This document shows, in pieces, positions 18,208 through 27,904 of a DNA stretch of 64,000 bases. The stretch is from Bacillus sp. FJAT-18017 (lineage in GTDB: Bacteria > Bacillota > Bacilli > Bacillales > Cytobacillaceae). Location of the stretch: assembly GCF_001278805.1 (NCBI RefSeq), contig NZ_CP012602.1, positions 2,138,001 through 2,202,000 on the forward strand, written 5' to 3'. Each line of letters starts with the position of its first letter. The first letter of the stretch is position 1. The notes under the pieces are model-generated. The model was not told the DNA's origin and ran no database searches. It worked only from the letters and a program-made list of their open reading frames with translations. The position numbers and the translations under genes are program-made.

Positions 18208-18335
18208 TACCTCACCTTAAGGGCCGGCAAGCCTCCTCCTGAGGCTGCTGACCCGAAAGGTCCGATTGGTGAAATAATACTTTTCTAGGGGCCTTAGAAA
18301 ATCAATCGGACTGTGCGCAACAAATAAACATTGGA
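18208..18335 (+). ncRNA. Candidate structured RNA, family D, diverged copy
   Basis: CTTAAGGGC opens an imperfect helix (GGGCCGGCA with TGCTGACCC) capped by AGCCTC-CTCCT-GAGGCT. Next comes AAAGGTCCGATTGGTGAA, identical in the 36.0 kb copy, and a second arm whose inner stem is TTTTCTA/TAGAAAA and whose outer stem is TCCGATTG/CAATCGGA. The stems differ in sequence from those of the other copies but sit in the same order. It lies between lysA and a small membrane peptide gene. The class is not identified. Confidence 0.55.
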
Positions 18336-18362
18336 AAATGCTTTAGCTTGGAGGCGTGGACG

Positions 18363-18452
18363 ATGGGGGATAAGTCAAATCGTGTTTTGTTTGTGGTTCT
18401 TCTCCTTTTGGCGGTCGTTTGGGGCCTGATATATTGGTTTTTCATCGCTTGA
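18363..18452 (+). CDS. Small single-pass membrane peptide, 29 residues
   Basis: MGDKSNRV followed by a hydrophobic stretch (LFVVLLLLAVVWGLIYWFF) and a two-residue tail. The start ATG is 9 nt after GGAGG, a strong ribosome binding site. Too short for routine gene callers. Just upstream lies the diverged family D RNA candidate. Function unknown; similar tiny membrane peptides in bacilli are often sporulation products or regulators, but nothing here decides that. Confidence 0.6.
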   Translation: MGDKSNRVLFVVLLLLAVVWGLIYWFFIA

Positions 18453-18584
18453 TTGGCGGCGCGCAATCAAACAGCTGTTTGTTTCCGATGGACTTCGATT
18501 TGGTATGATGAAATGTGGCGCAACCTGAAAGTATTATTACATATACTAATTCTAACCGGTGACTTACCGGATTAGGATTTATAA

Positions 18585-18974
<390 letters not shown>

Positions 18975-19505
18975 TCACTTTCTGCGCTCTTTTTCTTTTC
19001 TAAGCATTAAGGCTTGTTCCCTTTCAAGTATGACGGATGTACGGTCTCGTGTACTATGCCGGTCAATTATTGCCTTTGGCGGAATGTAATCTGCATTTTC
19101 CGTTTGGTGACCTTTCCTTAAACATTCCATTTTCCAAAGATTATGTAGTTGTTCATCCGCTATAGGAATGGAAAATCCTTTGAAAGATTTACCGGAGCAT
19201 GCTTCTTCTATTAAATTTTCAATATTGGTGAAAAGCATTTGGCTGTCTATCCCGAGGGAAGGAAGGAGTTCTTCCCTGCTTTTAAAGATGGATAAGGATT
19301 TTTTCAAAATCCTGGCTGCTCCTTTTGCGTTTCCTCTGCGAAAATGGTAACAGCCAACAGAGAGCTGAATGAAAGCCACCCAAATGGATTCTTTGTTTCC
19401 ACAATCTACTTCCTTCCAATATTCCTCCAATATTTCATGACATTCAAAAAAGTCCTGGTCACCATGAAAATGGGCAAGGTATTCTATATATGGATCCGGG
19501 TACAT
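18975..19505 (-). CDS. ypuF: DUF309 family protein YpuF
   Basis: 176 residues. The DUF309 signature FFECHEILEEYWKE is followed by IWVAFIQLSVGCYHFRRGNAKGA; this all-helical domain is widespread in bacilli and has no proven activity. GGAGGG lies 6 nt before the ATG. The C-terminal tail is long and charged. It is convergent with ribT, the two stops being adjacent, and divergent from scpA. Confidence 0.85.
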   Translation of the reverse strand: MYPDPYIEYLAHFHGDQDFFECHEILEEYWKEVDCGNKESIWVAFIQLSVGCYHFRRGNAKGAARILKKSLSIFKSREELLPSLGIDSQMLFTNIENLIEEACSGKSFKGFSIPIADEQLHNLWKMECLRKGHQTENADYIPPKAIIDRHSTRDRTSVILEREQALMLRKEKERRK

Positions 19506-19608
19506 TCATTTCCCTCCTGCTGCATTGAATGGGTATGTATAGTTTAACATAATGCCCGGGCGAATCCCGCTAAATCGCCATTAAGAAGTGTTTGATAAGA
19601 ATTTTTTG

Positions 19609-19637
19609 TTGGATAAGCCCGTTTTATCCTCTATACT
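19609..19637 (+). promoter_or_regulatory. Sigma-A promoter of scpAB
   Basis: TTGGAT and TATACT are separated by exactly 17 bp, about 80 bp before the scpA start. Confidence 0.55.
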
Positions 19638-19717
19638 AAGTAATATATGTTTTCCTAATCTATCCTTGCTTCTGTATGAGCAGGATTATTAAATTTGCAG
19701 AGCTTGGTGAAAAAATG

Positions 19718-20491
19718 ATGCATTATAATGTTAAAATCGATTCTTTTGAAGGCCCGCTTGATTTGCTGCTCCACCTGATTAATACCCTCGAAATAGATAT
19801 TTATGACATTCCTGTTGCGCAAATTACGGAGCAGTATCTTATTTATATCCATACAATGAAAGAACTGAAGCTTGACCTTGCGAGTGAATATCTGGTAATG
19901 GCTGCTACACTTCTTGCAATAAAAAGCAAGATGCTCCTGCCTAAACATGAAGAAGAACTATTCGATGATGAAATGGAACCACTTATCGAGGAAGACCCTC
20001 GGACTGAGTTGGTGGAAAGACTGATTGAATATCGAAAATATAAGGAAGCAGCAGTAGAATTAAAGGAAATGGAAGAAGAGCGGAGCCTGATTTATTCAAA
20101 GGCTCCTAGTGACCTGACTGATTTTGCCAAAGAAGGTATACAACAAAAGGCGTCTGCTCCTTCTGCATCCATTTATGATATGCTTGGAGCCTATCAAAAA
20201 CTTATGAGACGAAAAAAACTCCAAAAGCCTGTGAGCACTAAAATAGCACGCCAGGAAATATCTATCGAGAAAAGAATGGATGAGGTTATGGAATCCCTTA
20301 AAGGGAAGCCGTTGGGAGTTGATTTCTTCGAGCTGTTTCCGTCTCCCGAGAAGGAAAATATTGTGGTAACCTTCCTGGCCATTCTCGAACTAATGAAGAG
20401 AGACGAACTCTTTGCGGAACAAACAGAAAACTTTGGAGACATCAAGATTATTCCCGCAAGGAAAGGAGCAGTAGCAGTTGGGTATAGTTAA
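19718..20491 (+). CDS. scpA: Segregation and condensation protein A
   Basis: 257 residues, the kleisin that bridges the SMC heads with ScpB. The N-terminal [12 protein letters not shown] and ITEQYLIYI, and the central [20 protein letters not shown], are diagnostic. The C-terminal winged helix ([17 protein letters not shown]) binds the SMC cap. ATG 19718 is 7 nt after GGTGA; ATG 19715 and a longer frame from 19676 are less likely. It overlaps scpB by 14 bases. Confidence 0.93.
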   Translation: MHYNVKIDSFEGPLDLLLHLINTLEIDIYDIPVAQITEQYLIYIHTMKELKLDLASEYLVMAATLLAIKSKMLLPKHEEELFDDEMEPLIEEDPRTELVERLIEYRKYKEAAVELKEMEEERSLIYSKAPSDLTDFAKEGIQQKASAPSASIYDMLGAYQKLMRRKKLQKPVSTKIARQEISIEKRMDEVMESLKGKPLGVDFFELFPSPEKENIVVTFLAILELMKRDELFAEQTENFGDIKIIPARKGAVAVGYS

Positions 20492-21056
20492 CTATCATAG
20501 CATCCTTGAAAGCCTCTTATTTGCCGCGGGGGATGAAGGATTGTCTATAAAGCAAATTGCAAGTGTATTGGAGGTAGATGAACAGCAGGCATCCAATCTT
20601 GTCGATGAGATGAAAGAAAAATTGGAAGCGGATGAGAATAGGGGCTTAATTGTTATTTTACTAGCCGGGACTGTACAGCTTGGTACAAAAAAAGAGAATG
20701 CAGCCTATTTGAAAAAGCTCGTAGAGTCGCCTGGTACATCGACTCTGTCGCAGGCGGCCCTTGAAACACTGGCCATCATAGCCTATAAACAGCCTATTAC
20801 TCGTGCAGAAATAGAAGACATTCGTGGTGTTAAAACTGAGCGTCCTCTGCATACATTGATGTCAAAAGCCCTTATAAAAGAAATGGGAAGGGCGGAAGGG
20901 TCCGGACGTGCAATTCTGTACGGTACTACCAAGGAATTTTTAGATTACTTTGGCCTAAAAAGCCTTGAGGAACTGCCTCCACTTCCTGACAAAGGTGAAG
21001 AGGATTTTGAGCAGGAGGAAGCTGATTTATTTTTCGGAAAGTTCCAGGAGCTTTAA
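20478..21056 (+). CDS. scpB: Segregation and condensation protein B
   Basis: 192 residues, two winged-helix domains; forms a dimer on ScpA in the SMC condensin. The core [23 protein letters not shown] and [18 protein letters not shown] are diagnostic. The start is TTG, about 10 nt after AAGGAG within the scpA end; no ATG is available. Confidence 0.93.
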   Translation: MGIVNYHSILESLLFAAGDEGLSIKQIASVLEVDEQQASNLVDEMKEKLEADENRGLIVILLAGTVQLGTKKENAAYLKKLVESPGTSTLSQAALETLAIIAYKQPITRAEIEDIRGVKTERPLHTLMSKALIKEMGRAEGSGRAILYGTTKEFLDYFGLKSLEELPPLPDKGEEDFEQEEADLFFGKFQEL

Positions 21057-21111
21057 TTTTCATATTTGTTGTATAGTATGGATAATAAGTTCAAAAGGAG
21101 AGGGAAACCAA

Positions 21112-21528
21112 ATGTTGATCAAACAAAGCAGCGGTTATGAACTGGAAAAAGAGAAATCGAATACCTCGGAGGATTTCTTCAATCGAAGCGAATTAACGTA
21201 TGTTGAGGATGGGGAAGAAAGGACGCTGCATGTCCTCTACCTTCGCTATTTCGATGAAAAATTCACCGATTTCGTACCTTTTGAAAATGATCCTTTATTT
21301 ACTGTAAGTGGCAAGGACATTTATTTCAAGGATATAGTCGCCCTCGTCTGTATGATAAAGAATCCAGGCCTTCGGAACAGAAAACGTCTCTATCTTCATA
21401 CCCAAAAGGAATTCGCGGCCAATTTCCAGGGGATAAATTATGAAAAACTGCCAGAAATTTTCGAGGCACTCATTGCAAAGGGAAGTTTTGAAATGAATTC
21501 CCCTCTCGAATTTGTTCAGGCTTCTTAA
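21112..21528 (+). CDS. Hypothetical protein, 138 residues, between scpB and ypuI
   Basis: I do not recognise this family. The protein is soluble, acidic and without signal or membrane segments. Segments worth noting are LTYVEDGEERTLHVLYLRYF, FVPFENDPLFTVSGKDIYF and LHTQKEFAANFQGINYEKLP. AAAGGAGAGGGAAACCAA precedes the ATG, and a weak promoter (TTTTCA at 21057, GATAAT at 21081, 18-bp spacer) lies between it and scpB. In B. subtilis as I remember it, no gene lies between scpB and ypuI. Confidence 0.75.
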   Translation: MLIKQSSGYELEKEKSNTSEDFFNRSELTYVEDGEERTLHVLYLRYFDEKFTDFVPFENDPLFTVSGKDIYFKDIVALVCMIKNPGLRNRKRLYLHTQKEFAANFQGINYEKLPEIFEALIAKGSFEMNSPLEFVQAS

Positions 21529-21600
21529 TCGTTTACAGAATAAAAGGGACTGCTTCCGTATAAATTTAAATACATAATTTAATACTTTGGAGGGGCAAAA

Positions 21601-22089
21601 ATGGCTAATACATTAGTTGAATCGCAACTGAGGGAAGTCAAGGCATTTCTTAAAGATTCAAATAAACGGATTGAACATTTCCTCAACGAGACAACACTTT
21701 CAGCGCTTGTACAAGGGGATGAGGATAAATTATCCTATTACCAGACAATCCTTTCCCAGCTTAGAAAGCTGTTAGTTTATAGCGAAGAAAGCCTGGATAC
21801 ATGCGCAGTCCTGCTTCAGGGCACCCCTTTCCAAAAGAGTGCAGCCGAAAGAACGCTGTATCGAATTTATCATCAGTGCATTGATGAATTCTTTTCGCCG
21901 AAAAATGGAGCCTGGTACGAGGATAGCCGAAGTGCCTATACAGGCAGGAATTCAATCAAGTACCACAAGCCGGTACCAGATTCCGTATCCAGTGTATTAC
22001 GGGGGCTTGAAGCGGGGTTCCAGCAGATGCGTGAAGACCTTGAATATTACGAAACTGATTACCGTACGAAAATGATGCAGTCTAAATAA
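21601..22089 (+). CDS. ypuI: DUF3907 family protein YpuI
   Basis: 162 residues, helical and soluble. The conserved segments are FHLN-like IEHFLNETTLSAL, RTLYRIYHQCIDEFFSPKNG and the tail FQQMREDLEYYETDY. Function unknown; the position after scpAB is conserved in bacilli. GGAGGGGC precedes the ATG by about 5 nt. A strong bidirectional terminator follows. Confidence 0.82.
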   Translation: MANTLVESQLREVKAFLKDSNKRIEHFLNETTLSALVQGDEDKLSYYQTILSQLRKLLVYSEESLDTCAVLLQGTPFQKSAAERTLYRIYHQCIDEFFSPKNGAWYEDSRSAYTGRNSIKYHKPVPDSVSSVLRGLEAGFQQMREDLEYYETDYRTKMMQSK

Positions 22090-22094
22090 TAGAT

Positions 22095-22134
22095 GAAAAA
22101 AGCTGGCCCTAGTTTTTGGGGGCCAGCTTTTTTG
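22095..22134. terminator. ypuI terminator
   Basis: AAAAAAGCTGGCC and GGCCAGCTTTTTT form a perfect 13-bp stem including the A and U tracts, so it may act on both strands. Confidence 0.9.
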
Positions 22135-22311
22135 TGCACGGCCGGAGCTGTGTGATGGAGTAGGTCTTGCGCACACCCATTATCATGAATTAAAAATACA
22201 AGCTTTTGTTTTTCACCGCTCCACCGCCTTTCTTTTTATTCAGAATTTCATTGTTTTTATAAATTAATTTTTATAAGATTGATAGTTCCAACTCCTTGTC
22301 CGCCTTTTTGG

Positions 22312-22339
22312 TCATATTGGCCATGTCCTGGCATAAACT
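22312..22339 (+). promoter_or_regulatory. Sigma-E promoter of dacB-spmAB
   Basis: TCATATT and CATAAACT are separated by 13 bp, close to the sigma-E consensus (KMATATT, 13-15 bp, CATACANT). In B. subtilis dacB is transcribed by sigma-E in the mother cell. Confidence 0.65.
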
Positions 22340-22380
22340 TGTACAAATTCTTTTTTTTCGAGAAGGGGTCGGAGTCCGTA

Positions 22381-23532
22381 ATGAAAAAAATAAAACCTTT
22401 TCTTTGCCTCATCATTTCCGTACTGGTTATTAGCGGCCTTTTACCTTCTAATGCTTCTGCATCTATTTCCGTAAGCGCAAAGGCAGCTATTCTGATAGAG
22501 CAGGAGTCCGGCCGTGTATTATTTCAAAAAGAGGCCTATACACCAATGCGGATAGCCAGTATTACAAAAATCATGACTGCAATTCTTGCAATCGAGTCAG
22601 GGAAAATGGATGAAGTTGCAACGGTAAGTGAAAAAGCGGTAAGGACTGAGGGTTCATCTATCTACTTGAAACCGGGAGAGAAAATAAAGCTGGAAGATCT
22701 AGTTTATGGTCTGATGCTCCGGTCGGGAAATGATGCGGCTGCGGCGATTGCCGAATTTGTAGGAGGCAGTGAGGAAGGTTTTGCTTTTCTTATGAACCAA
22801 AAAGCTGAGGAAATTGGGATGGAAAACACAGTATTCTCCAATCCTCATGGTCTTGACAACAAAGAAAAGCACTATTCCACCGCCTATGATATGGCTATAT
22901 TAACGAGGTATGCCATGAAGAATAAAGTGTACGAGAAAATTTCAGCTACAGAAGTACATAGGGCGGCAAATCCTGGCGAACGATGGGATCGGGTCTGGAA
23001 AAACAAAAACCGGCTTCTGTCTATGTATAAATATAGCACCGGAGGGAAAACGGGGTATACCAAACGTGCCAAACGGACACTGGTTTCCACGGCCAAAAAG
23101 GGTGATATGGAATTGATTGCCGTAACACTGAATGCCCCGGATGATTGGAACGACCATATGACTATGTTCGAATCTGGCTTTGCAAGCTTTGATTTGGCAG
23201 AAGTCATTCCAAAAGGCGAAATTTTATTGAAAAAAAGGCCTTATAAAAATGGTCAGATTTTTACAAAGAAAAGAGCGGTTTATCCAGCAACTGAAGAAGA
23301 GCTCGAAAAGTTTGAGGTTAAATATAAATTGCTTCATCCGGAATCAGGTAAATTTCCCGGTGTATACAAAGGAAATTCAGCGTTAGCCGGGAAGGCGGTT
23401 ATTTACTTGGATGGAAGGGCAGTGAGAAGTGTACCGATATATTTCAAGCCGTCAAAGGGTGAGGAAAGTGGTTATATGGATAACTTCAAAAGGTTTTTTA
23501 GTTTGGCAGTAGGCATTCGGGACAATGGTTAA
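22381..23532 (+). CDS. dacB: D-alanyl-D-alanine carboxypeptidase DacB (PBP5*)
   Basis: 383 residues with a signal peptide ending near NASAS. Catalytic motifs are SITK (Ser 60, Lys 63), SGN in RSGNDAA and KTG in TGGKTGYT. It trims cortex peptidoglycan stem peptides from the mother-cell side. The ATG follows GGTCGGAG; the open frame extends 34 codons upstream across the sigma-E promoter and is not coding. The 3' end overlaps spmA by 8 bases. Confidence 0.92.
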   Translation: MKKIKPFLCLIISVLVISGLLPSNASASISVSAKAAILIEQESGRVLFQKEAYTPMRIASITKIMTAILAIESGKMDEVATVSEKAVRTEGSSIYLKPGEKIKLEDLVYGLMLRSGNDAAAAIAEFVGGSEEGFAFLMNQKAEEIGMENTVFSNPHGLDNKEKHYSTAYDMAILTRYAMKNKVYEKISATEVHRAANPGERWDRVWKNKNRLLSMYKYSTGGKTGYTKRAKRTLVSTAKKGDMELIAVTLNAPDDWNDHMTMFESGFASFDLAEVIPKGEILLKKRPYKNGQIFTKKRAVYPATEEELEKFEVKYKLLHPESGKFPGVYKGNSALAGKAVIYLDGRAVRSVPIYFKPSKGEESGYMDNFKRFFSLAVGIRDNG

Positions 23533-24112
23533 TTATATCTGGGTTTTAATAACAGTTGTCGGGATTGTATTTGCAATATTCAACGGAACAATGCAGGAAG
23601 TAAACCAGGCTATTTTTCAGGGAGCAAAGGATGCAGTCACATTATGTATTGGCCTTATTAGTATTCTTGTCTTTTGGCTAGGGATGATGAGGATTGCCGA
23701 GGAGGCCGGTTTACTTAAAGCGATGGCCAAACTATTTAAGCCGATAGTAAAGCCTCTGTTTCCGGAGGTGCCAGCAAATCATCCGGCAATGGGCTATATC
23801 CTTTCAAATATTATCGCCAATATGTTCGGTCTTGGAAATGCGGCTACCCCTCTAGGGTTAAAAGCAATGGAACAACTACAGGAATTGAATGACCAAAGGG
23901 ATCATGCAAGCCGTTCGATGATTACTTTTCTTGCTATTAATACAGCTAGCGTTACAATATTGCCGACAACAGTCATTGCAATCCGAATGAATTATAACTC
24001 AGCATCCCCGGCTGAAATTGTTGTACCAACACTCATTACAACAGTATTTTCTGCCATTGGGGCACTATTGATAGACCGATATTATTACTGGCGGCGCAGC
24101 CGAAGAAGGTGA
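23525..24112 (+). CDS. spmA: Spore maturation protein A
   Basis: 195 residues, a nucleoside-recognition (Gate) domain membrane protein. Conserved segments are FWLGMMRIAEEAGL, NIIANMFGLGNAATPLGLKA and INTASVTILPTTVIAIR. SpmA with SpmB is needed for proper spore core dehydration. Translationally coupled to dacB by overlap, and followed by spmB 4 bases on. Confidence 0.93.
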   Translation: MVNYIWVLITVVGIVFAIFNGTMQEVNQAIFQGAKDAVTLCIGLISILVFWLGMMRIAEEAGLLKAMAKLFKPIVKPLFPEVPANHPAMGYILSNIIANMFGLGNAATPLGLKAMEQLQELNDQRDHASRSMITFLAINTASVTILPTTVIAIRMNYNSASPAEIVVPTLITTVFSAIGALLIDRYYYWRRSRRR

Positions 24113-24116
24113 TAGC

Positions 24117-24644
24117 TTGCAAACATTGGCGGCAGTTTCACTCTGGTTCATCCCGTTAATTATTGCTTCCATCCTAATTACGGGAACAATCAAGAAAGTT
24201 CCGACTTATGAAAGCTTTGTTGAAGGCGGGAAGGAAGGTATTAAGATTGCGATTTCAATTATACCGTTCCTTGTGGGAATGCTCGTTTCTGTTTCAATTT
24301 TCAGAGCTTCCGGAGCGCTTGATGCTATGACAGGCTGGGTACGGCCCTGGTTGAATGACGCAGGGATTCCAGCGGAAATAGTACCGCTTGCTCTTATACG
24401 GCCGATTTCAGGCACAGCGGCACTGGGGATGACGACTGATTTAATCGCAACTTACGGACCGGACTCTTTTCCAGGGAGGCTGGCTTCAATCTTGCAAGGA
24501 AGCACGGATACGACGTTTTATGTGTTAACCGTATATTTTGGATCAGTGGGAATCAAAAAAATGGGGGATGCATTAAAGGTAGGCTTGCTAGCGGACGTTG
24601 TCGGAATTGCGGCAGCCATCTTTGTTGCTATTCTTGTATTTTAA
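24117..24644 (+). CDS. spmB: Spore maturation protein B
   Basis: 175 residues, the second Gate-domain membrane protein. LALIRPISGTAALGMTTDL and SILQGSTDTTFYVLTVYFGS are diagnostic. The start is TTG, after AGAAGGTGATAGC; there is no better start. Works with SpmA in spore core dehydration. A terminator follows at once. Confidence 0.93.
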   Translation: MQTLAAVSLWFIPLIIASILITGTIKKVPTYESFVEGGKEGIKIAISIIPFLVGMLVSVSIFRASGALDAMTGWVRPWLNDAGIPAEIVPLALIRPISGTAALGMTTDLIATYGPDSFPGRLASILQGSTDTTFYVLTVYFGSVGIKKMGDALKVGLLADVVGIAAAIFVAILVF

Positions 24645-24647
24645 CCA

Positions 24648-24680
24648 GCCTGGGCACAATGCCCGGGTTTTTTGTTTTTT
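24648..24680 (+). terminator. dacB-spmAB terminator
   Basis: CCTGGGC and GCCCGGG pair around ACAAT and lead into TTTTTTGTTTTTT. Confidence 0.85.
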
Positions 24681-24866
24681 TAAAATCCCCCGGTTATTGT
24701 TGCAGTCCTTAATATAATTTTGCATAAAAAGAAAATTTGTAAGGCCTCACCCTCTTATGTTGCTGCCAAATGGGTTTTCAAGCTTTGAATTCGGACAAAA
24801 TTATGTCATAATTCATTAGAATACAATTGCACGATAATAATGCTAGAAATAACAGAGGTGGCATAT

Positions 24867-25604
24867 ATGGAACGTTTGCAAAAGATTATTGCCAGAGCAG
24901 GTGTGGCTTCGAGAAGGAAAGCAGAAGAGCTTATAAAAGAAGGAAGAGTCAAGGTGAACGGCAAGGTCGTTACCGAACTTGGTGTAAAGGTTACCCCTTC
25001 CGATAGGGTTGAAGTGAATGAGGTTCAAATTGAAAGTGAAGAGCCCGTTTACTTTCTTTTTTATAAGCCGCGCGGAGTTATTTCTACAGTCAAGGATGAC
25101 AAGGGGCGAAAGGCTGTTACTGACTTTTTCCCGGAATTAAAGGAAAGGATTTATCCAATCGGCAGGCTTGACTACGACACATCGGGCCTTCTCTTGCTAA
25201 CGAATGATGGGGACTTTGCAAATCTGCTTATGCATCCCCGAAGTGAAATCGAGAAGGTGTACGTTGCCAAAACTGAGGGCATTCCGCTAAGAGAAAAAAT
25301 TAGGAAGCTTGAAAAAGGCATCAAACTAGAGGATGGAATGACAGCACCCGCAAAGATTAAAATGATTTCCGTTGACAAAAAGAAGCAAACATCGATCATT
25401 GAAATTTCAATCCATGAAGGACGAAATAGGCAGGTAAGAAGGATGTTTGAAGCTATCGGGCATAAAGTAATTAAATTAAAGCGAGAACGGTATGGTTTTT
25501 TAACATTGGCAGGCTTGAAGGCAGGGGAAGCGCGGGAGCTGACTCCGCACGAAGTTAAGCAGATGCGGGCATTAGGAATGCAGGCGGATAAGAAAAATTC
25601 ATAA
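24867..25604 (+). CDS. rluB: 23S rRNA pseudouridine synthase B
   Basis: 245 residues. An N-terminal S4 RNA-binding domain (RLQKIIARAGVASRRKAEELI) is followed by the RsuA-type catalytic domain with YPIGRLDYDTSGLLLLTNDG, where Asp is the catalytic residue, and IHEGRNRQVRRMFEA. AGAGGTGGCATAT precedes the chosen ATG; the frame is open nine codons further upstream. Expected to modify helix 89-90 uridine of 23S rRNA as in RluB. Confidence 0.92.
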   Translation: MERLQKIIARAGVASRRKAEELIKEGRVKVNGKVVTELGVKVTPSDRVEVNEVQIESEEPVYFLFYKPRGVISTVKDDKGRKAVTDFFPELKERIYPIGRLDYDTSGLLLLTNDGDFANLLMHPRSEIEKVYVAKTEGIPLREKIRKLEKGIKLEDGMTAPAKIKMISVDKKKQTSIIEISIHEGRNRQVRRMFEAIGHKVIKLKRERYGFLTLAGLKAGEARELTPHEVKQMRALGMQADKKNS

Positions 25605-25651
25605 TCCTGTCACAATTAGGAAAGCGATAACACTGTCTGCATGGTGAAAAA

Positions 25652-25660
25652 TGTTATAAT
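25652..25660 (+). promoter_or_regulatory. Extended -10 promoter of resA
   Basis: TGTTATAAT is a perfect extended -10 about 44 bp before resA; the -35 region is weak. Confidence 0.5.
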
Positions 25661-25703
25661 TTAGACACAATTAAAAACATGCAAGAATTTTGGGGGATGC
25701 GGA

Positions 25704-26228
25704 ATGAAGAAAAGGCGGTTGGCAATCAGGTCGGTGATCTTGGTGCTTTTGGCTGCGGCCGTTGTATACACACTCTATGCGAACTTCACAAAGGAGGATC
25801 GTGTCAGGGTTACACCAGGTGACATGGCACCGAATTTTGTCCTTACTGACCTTGAGGGAAAAAAGCATAAGCTATCAGATTACAAAGGACAAGGTGTGTT
25901 CCTTAACTTCTGGGGAACATGGTGCAAACCGTGCGAAAAGGAAATGCCTTATATTAATAACCAATACGCCCAGTTTAAGGATAAAGGGGTTACGGTTCTG
26001 GCCGTAAATATCGGTGAATCCAATTTGGCAGTCGGAAATTTCGCGGAAAAGTACAGCCTGGATTTTCCGGTCGTACTCGACAAAAGCAGGCAGGTTATGA
26101 ATGCTTACGGGGTCGACCCCCTTCCAGCAACATTCCTGATTGATAAGGAAGGGAAAGTTGTCCGCTATCATACGGGCCAATTGACTGAAGAGACTGTCAA
26201 GCAGTATATGGAAAGCATAGAACCTTAA
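25704..26228 (+). CDS. resA: Thiol-disulfide oxidoreductase ResA
   Basis: 174 residues; N-terminal membrane anchor (residues 7-25) and an extracytoplasmic thioredoxin/TlpA domain with the CxxC pair Cys 74-Cys 77 in WCKPC. It reduces the haem-binding cysteines of apocytochrome c before haem attachment. The cis-Pro motif PLPATFLID is present. First gene of resABC; a good extended -10 precedes it. Confidence 0.94.
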   Translation: MKKRRLAIRSVILVLLAAAVVYTLYANFTKEDRVRVTPGDMAPNFVLTDLEGKKHKLSDYKGQGVFLNFWGTWCKPCEKEMPYINNQYAQFKDKGVTVLAVNIGESNLAVGNFAEKYSLDFPVVLDKSRQVMNAYGVDPLPATFLIDKEGKVVRYHTGQLTEETVKQYMESIEP

Positions 26229-26248
26229 GCGTATAGGGAGTTTTTATG

Positions 26249-27904
26249 ATGAATCAAATTAAATGTGAATGTGGGCATGTAAATCCACATGGCACAGTCC
26301 TTTGTGAGGCATGCGGGCGTGCTTTGTCAAACGTTGCCAAACAGGAAAAATTGCATGATATGCGTTACGAGGGCAGTTCCCGCCGTTCGCAAACGTATAA
26401 CAAAACGTTCGTAGATAAAATTTGGAACTTCTTCTCGTCTGTAAAAGTCGGCGTATGGCTCATCATCATTACCTTGGTGGCTTCAGCGGTTGGAACCATT
26501 TTTCCACAGGAGATGTATATCCCGAATGTAGTGACACCTGAGCAATATTATGAGGACGAATATGGGTGGATGGGGAAGCTTTATTTTCTGCTTGGTTTCC
26601 ATAACTTATACAGTTCCTGGTGGTATTTGATACTAATTGCAATGATTGGAGTTTCTCTGGTCATATGCAGCCTGGACAGAGTTATTCCGCTTCACCGCGC
26701 ATTGAAGGCGCAACGAGTGATTCGGAATGATGGTTTTTTGAAAAAGCAAAGGATATTCGGGATTTCAGAAGGCGCAGCTACTGATGACGAAATTGCAAAT
26801 GTAGCGGCAAAGCTTAAAGCACGCCGCTACAATGTTCGGGAAGATAACGGAAACCTTTTGGCCGAAAAAGGCAGGTTTTCCAGATGGGGCCCTTATGTCA
26901 ACCATGTTGGTCTTATTATCTTTCTTATAGGCGGAATGCTCAGGTTTGTCCCTGGCATGTATATTGATAGGGTGCTTTGGATCCGCGAAGGTGAAACATT
27001 GGAGATACCAGGTACTGAAAGCCAATATTTTTTGACTAACAATCAATTCATCCTTGAAGTATATGACAAGGAGAATGAGGACGAAGTATTCAGTGAAGCG
27101 CTTGACCGGGCTGGTACTGTGGCAAAGACATACCAATCAAATGTGGTTTTATATAAAAAATCTGCAGATTCTCTCCCTGGGGAAGATCCTGAGCTTGAGA
27201 AACTGAAAGAATCCGAGATTAGAGTCAATGAACCTCTTAAATTTGATGACTATGCGCTTTACCAGGTTGATTATAAGCTGAACGAACTGAGTTCAATGAC
27301 GTTCGCTCTTACAGATAAAAACTCCGGGAAGCAATTTGGGGATGTTAAGGTTGACCTTTATGAGCCTAAGAAGACATATGACTTGGGAGAGGGCTTTTCT
27401 GTAAAACTTCTTGGCTATTATCCTGACTTTGAATTTGGCGATAATGGGGAGCCTATTACAAAATCACGGGTACCAAATAATCCTGCATTTGTTTTTGATA
27501 TGATTACACCGGATAAACCTGAAGGCGAGGTTAGTTTTGCTGCTATCCAGCAGACAATTGAGCCTGAAGGCGATAACAAATATAAGATGGAATTTAAAAA
27601 TGTAGAGACTAAAAATGTTTCAGCATTAACTGTCCGAAAAGACCATACACTTTGGGTGCTTGCTCTTGGTGGTTTAATCTTCATGATTGGTGTCGTTCAG
27701 GGTGCATACTGGAATCATCGCAGGATTTGGATCCAAAAACGGGACGGGGATATTTGGATAGCAGCACATACGAATAAAAACTGGCACGGCATAAAGCGGG
27801 AAATCGGGCAGATTATAGAAAATACTAATCTACAGATGCCTGATGACCAGTTACAGGACGAGAAGCCAGAAGGAGGGGTGGACCTTGGCGGAGTTAAGCA
27901 GTAA
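26249..27904 (+). CDS. resB: Cytochrome c biogenesis protein ResB
   Basis: 551 residues. The N-terminus has a zinc-ribbon-like [18 protein letters not shown], then membrane helices with the ResB signature [19 protein letters not shown], a large extracytoplasmic domain, and a last helix near residue 480. With ResC it forms the system II haem exporter and cytochrome c synthase. The second ATG is 8 nt after GGGAG; 26246 is the alternative. The 3' end overlaps resC by 20 bases. Confidence 0.94.
   Translation: MNQIKCECGHVNPHGTVLCEACGRALSNVAKQEKLHDMRYEGSSRRSQTYNKTFVDKIWNFFSSVKVGVWLIIITLVASAVGTIFPQEMYIPNVVTPEQYYEDEYGWMGKLYFLLGFHNLYSSWWYLILIAMIGVSLVICSLDRVIPLHRALKAQRVIRNDGFLKKQRIFGISEGAATDDEIANVAAKLKARRYNVREDNGNLLAEKGRFSRWGPYVNHVGLIIFLIGGMLRFVPGMYIDRVLWIREGETLEIPGTESQYFLTNNQFILEVYDKENEDEVFSEALDRAGTVAKTYQSNVVLYKKSADSLPGEDPELEKLKESEIRVNEPLKFDDYALYQVDYKLNELSSMTFALTDKNSGKQFGDVKVDLYEPKKTYDLGEGFSVKLLGYYPDFEFGDNGEPITKSRVPNNPAFVFDMITPDKPEGEVSFAAIQQTIEPEGDNKYKMEFKNVETKNVSALTVRKDHTLWVLALGGLIFMIGVVQGAYWNHRRIWIQKRDGDIWIAAHTNKNWHGIKREIGQIIENTNLQMPDDQLQDEKPEGGVDLGGVKQ

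Noticed and set aside
24660..24866. Possible small gene between spmB and rluB
   Set aside because: No frame of useful length with a ribosome binding site; only the spmB terminator and AT-rich sequence.
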